DNA from: Cyanobacteria bacterium T3Sed10_344R1
Lineage (GTDB): Bacteria; Cyanobacteriota; Cyanobacteriia; Phormidesmidales; Phormidesmidaceae
Assembly: GCA_003566335.1 (NCBI GenBank)
Contig: PXDR01000356.1
Location: 1 to 5,056 of the forward strand
Length of the DNA stretch: 5,056 nt
Reading direction: 5' to 3'
This document shows, in pieces, positions 4,450 through 5,056 of this stretch (its first letter is position 1; each line of letters begins with the position of its first letter). The notes below the pieces were generated by a model. That model saw only the letters and a program-made list of their open reading frames with translations. It had not been told where the DNA came from and ran no database searches. The translations under genes were made by a program, and so were the position numbers.

Positions 4450-5056
4450 CTAAAAGGCTGACTCGGGTAGTTCTGGGGGTTCTGCCCCAAACCAACGCTC
4501 GTAGATTTCGGCATAGGTGCCGTTTTCAATCAGGGTGGCTAGGGCTTCGTTCACAATCGCCACGTTGTCTGACCCGGCGGGGAAAGCAATGCCGTAGAAC
4601 TCTTCGGTTACCAGTTCTCCCACCACTTTGAGGCCAGTCAGGTTGCCGCTGGCGATCGCATCCAACGTTACCGGCGCATCGTTAATCACCGCATCCACGT
4701 TGCCGTTAGCCAACTCTTGGAGGGCTAGGGGGGCAGAATCAAACGTGCTGAGGGTGCTGCCCGGAATCCCGGCGGCGGTTTCGGCCCCGGTGGTGCCAAT
4801 CTGCACCGCAATCCGCATCCCTTCTAGGTCTTCTAGGCTGGTGATGTCGTCTTCGTCTTCTTGGACTGCGATCGCCAAACCCGCCACAAAGTAAGGTCGA
4901 GAAAAGTCCACCGTCTGCGCCCGTTCTTCGGTGATGGTCATGGCGCTGATGGCGGCATCCACGCTGCCCGACTGCAGGGACGGAATGATGCCGTCAAAGG
5001 GCAGGCTTTCAAAGTTGATGTCAATCCCAGCTTCTTCGCCGATGGCGTTCATCAGG
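4450..5056 (-). CDS. glnH: polar amino-acid ABC transporter substrate-binding protein, C-terminal part
   Basis: The gene is cut by the window edge: about 202 C-terminal residues are visible and the signal peptide and first strands lie beyond base 5056. It is a periplasmic binding protein of the SBP_bac_3 (GlnH/HisJ) family that delivers a polar amino acid to the permease. The Met codon at 5050-5052 is internal: the preceding codon is Leu, giving the family's DL-x-x-AI pattern. Counting from that Met, motifs are FDGIIPSLQSG (19-29), MTITEERAQTVDFSRPY (38-54; Arg44 matches the GlnH arginine that binds the ligand carboxylate), QIGTTGAE (84-91), INDAP (123-127; the Asp matches the ligand amino-group contact), YGIAFPAGSD (153-162) and NGTYAEIYERWFG (177-189). 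An acidic run (64-69) lies between lobes. The symbol glnH reflects family resemblance; ligand could also be another polar amino acid. Confidence 0.93.
   Translation of the reverse strand, partial: LMNAIGEEAGIDINFESLPFDGIIPSLQSGSVDAAISAMTITEERAQTVDFSRPYFVAGLAIAVQEDEDDITSLEDLEGMRIAVQIGTTGAETAAGIPGSTLSTFDSAPLALQELANGNVDAVINDAPVTLDAIASGNLTGLKVVGELVTEEFYGIAFPAGSDNVAIVNEALATLIENGTYAEIYERWFGAEPPELPESAF
4652..4659. repeat. HIP1 octamer GCGATCGC
   Basis: This HIP1 copy lies in the binding-protein gene, where it encodes Ala-Ile-Ala in the DAIASG segment on the minus strand. Confidence 0.9.
4868..4875. repeat. HIP1 octamer GCGATCGC
   Basis: This is a second HIP1 copy in the binding-protein gene, encoding Ala-Ile-Ala in LAIAVQ on the minus strand. 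Confidence 0.9.

Noticed and set aside
3949..4894. Plus-strand open frames antisense to the permease and binding-protein genes
   Set aside because: They are shadows of strongly supported ABC-transporter genes and encode no recognisable motif.

Overview
The window looks like an ordinary chromosomal stretch of a cyanobacterium, most likely a filamentous or Leptolyngbya/Synechococcus-like lineage of moderately high GC. Three things point there. Four copies of the cyanobacterial HIP1 octamer GCGATCGC occur (starts 506, 692, 4652, 4868), where chance predicts about 0.1. A long, uninterrupted pentapeptide-repeat protein, typical of cyanobacteria, is present. Most starts lack a clear Shine-Dalgarno sequence. 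No rRNA, tRNA, CRISPR array, insertion sequence or phage gene was seen.

Left block (1-1146, minus strand): a conserved six-helix membrane protein of unknown function (415-1146) lies 74 bp upstream of the 5' part of rsmG, the 16S rRNA m7G527 methyltransferase, whose 3' end runs off base 1.

Middle block (1147-2850): a divergent, gene-poor region of up to 431 bp leads to two plus-strand genes that overlap by 8 bp. The first is a pentapeptide-repeat protein with about 51 consecutive pentads (1578-2522). The second is cutA, a small trimeric CutA1 protein (2515-2850). The overlap suggests translational coupling.

Right block (2860-5056, minus strand): reading in the direction of transcription, there is the C-terminal part of a polar amino-acid substrate-binding protein (GlnH-like, 5' end beyond base 5056). 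A 90-bp spacer with two tandem hairpins follows, then a HisM/GlnP-type ABC permease with a GTG start. After a 180-bp gap comes a small lipoprotein with a low-complexity linker and a Cys-rich C-terminal domain. The binding protein and permease would form an amino-acid importer, but no ATPase gene is in the window, so it must be encoded upstream or elsewhere. cutA and the lipoprotein gene converge with only 9 bp between their stop codons.

Nothing here clearly forms a new defence or mobile system. The most interesting items are the coupled pentapeptide-repeat/cutA pair, the four-cysteine lipoprotein domain, the hairpin-bearing glnH-glnP spacer, and the unnamed membrane protein beside rsmG.
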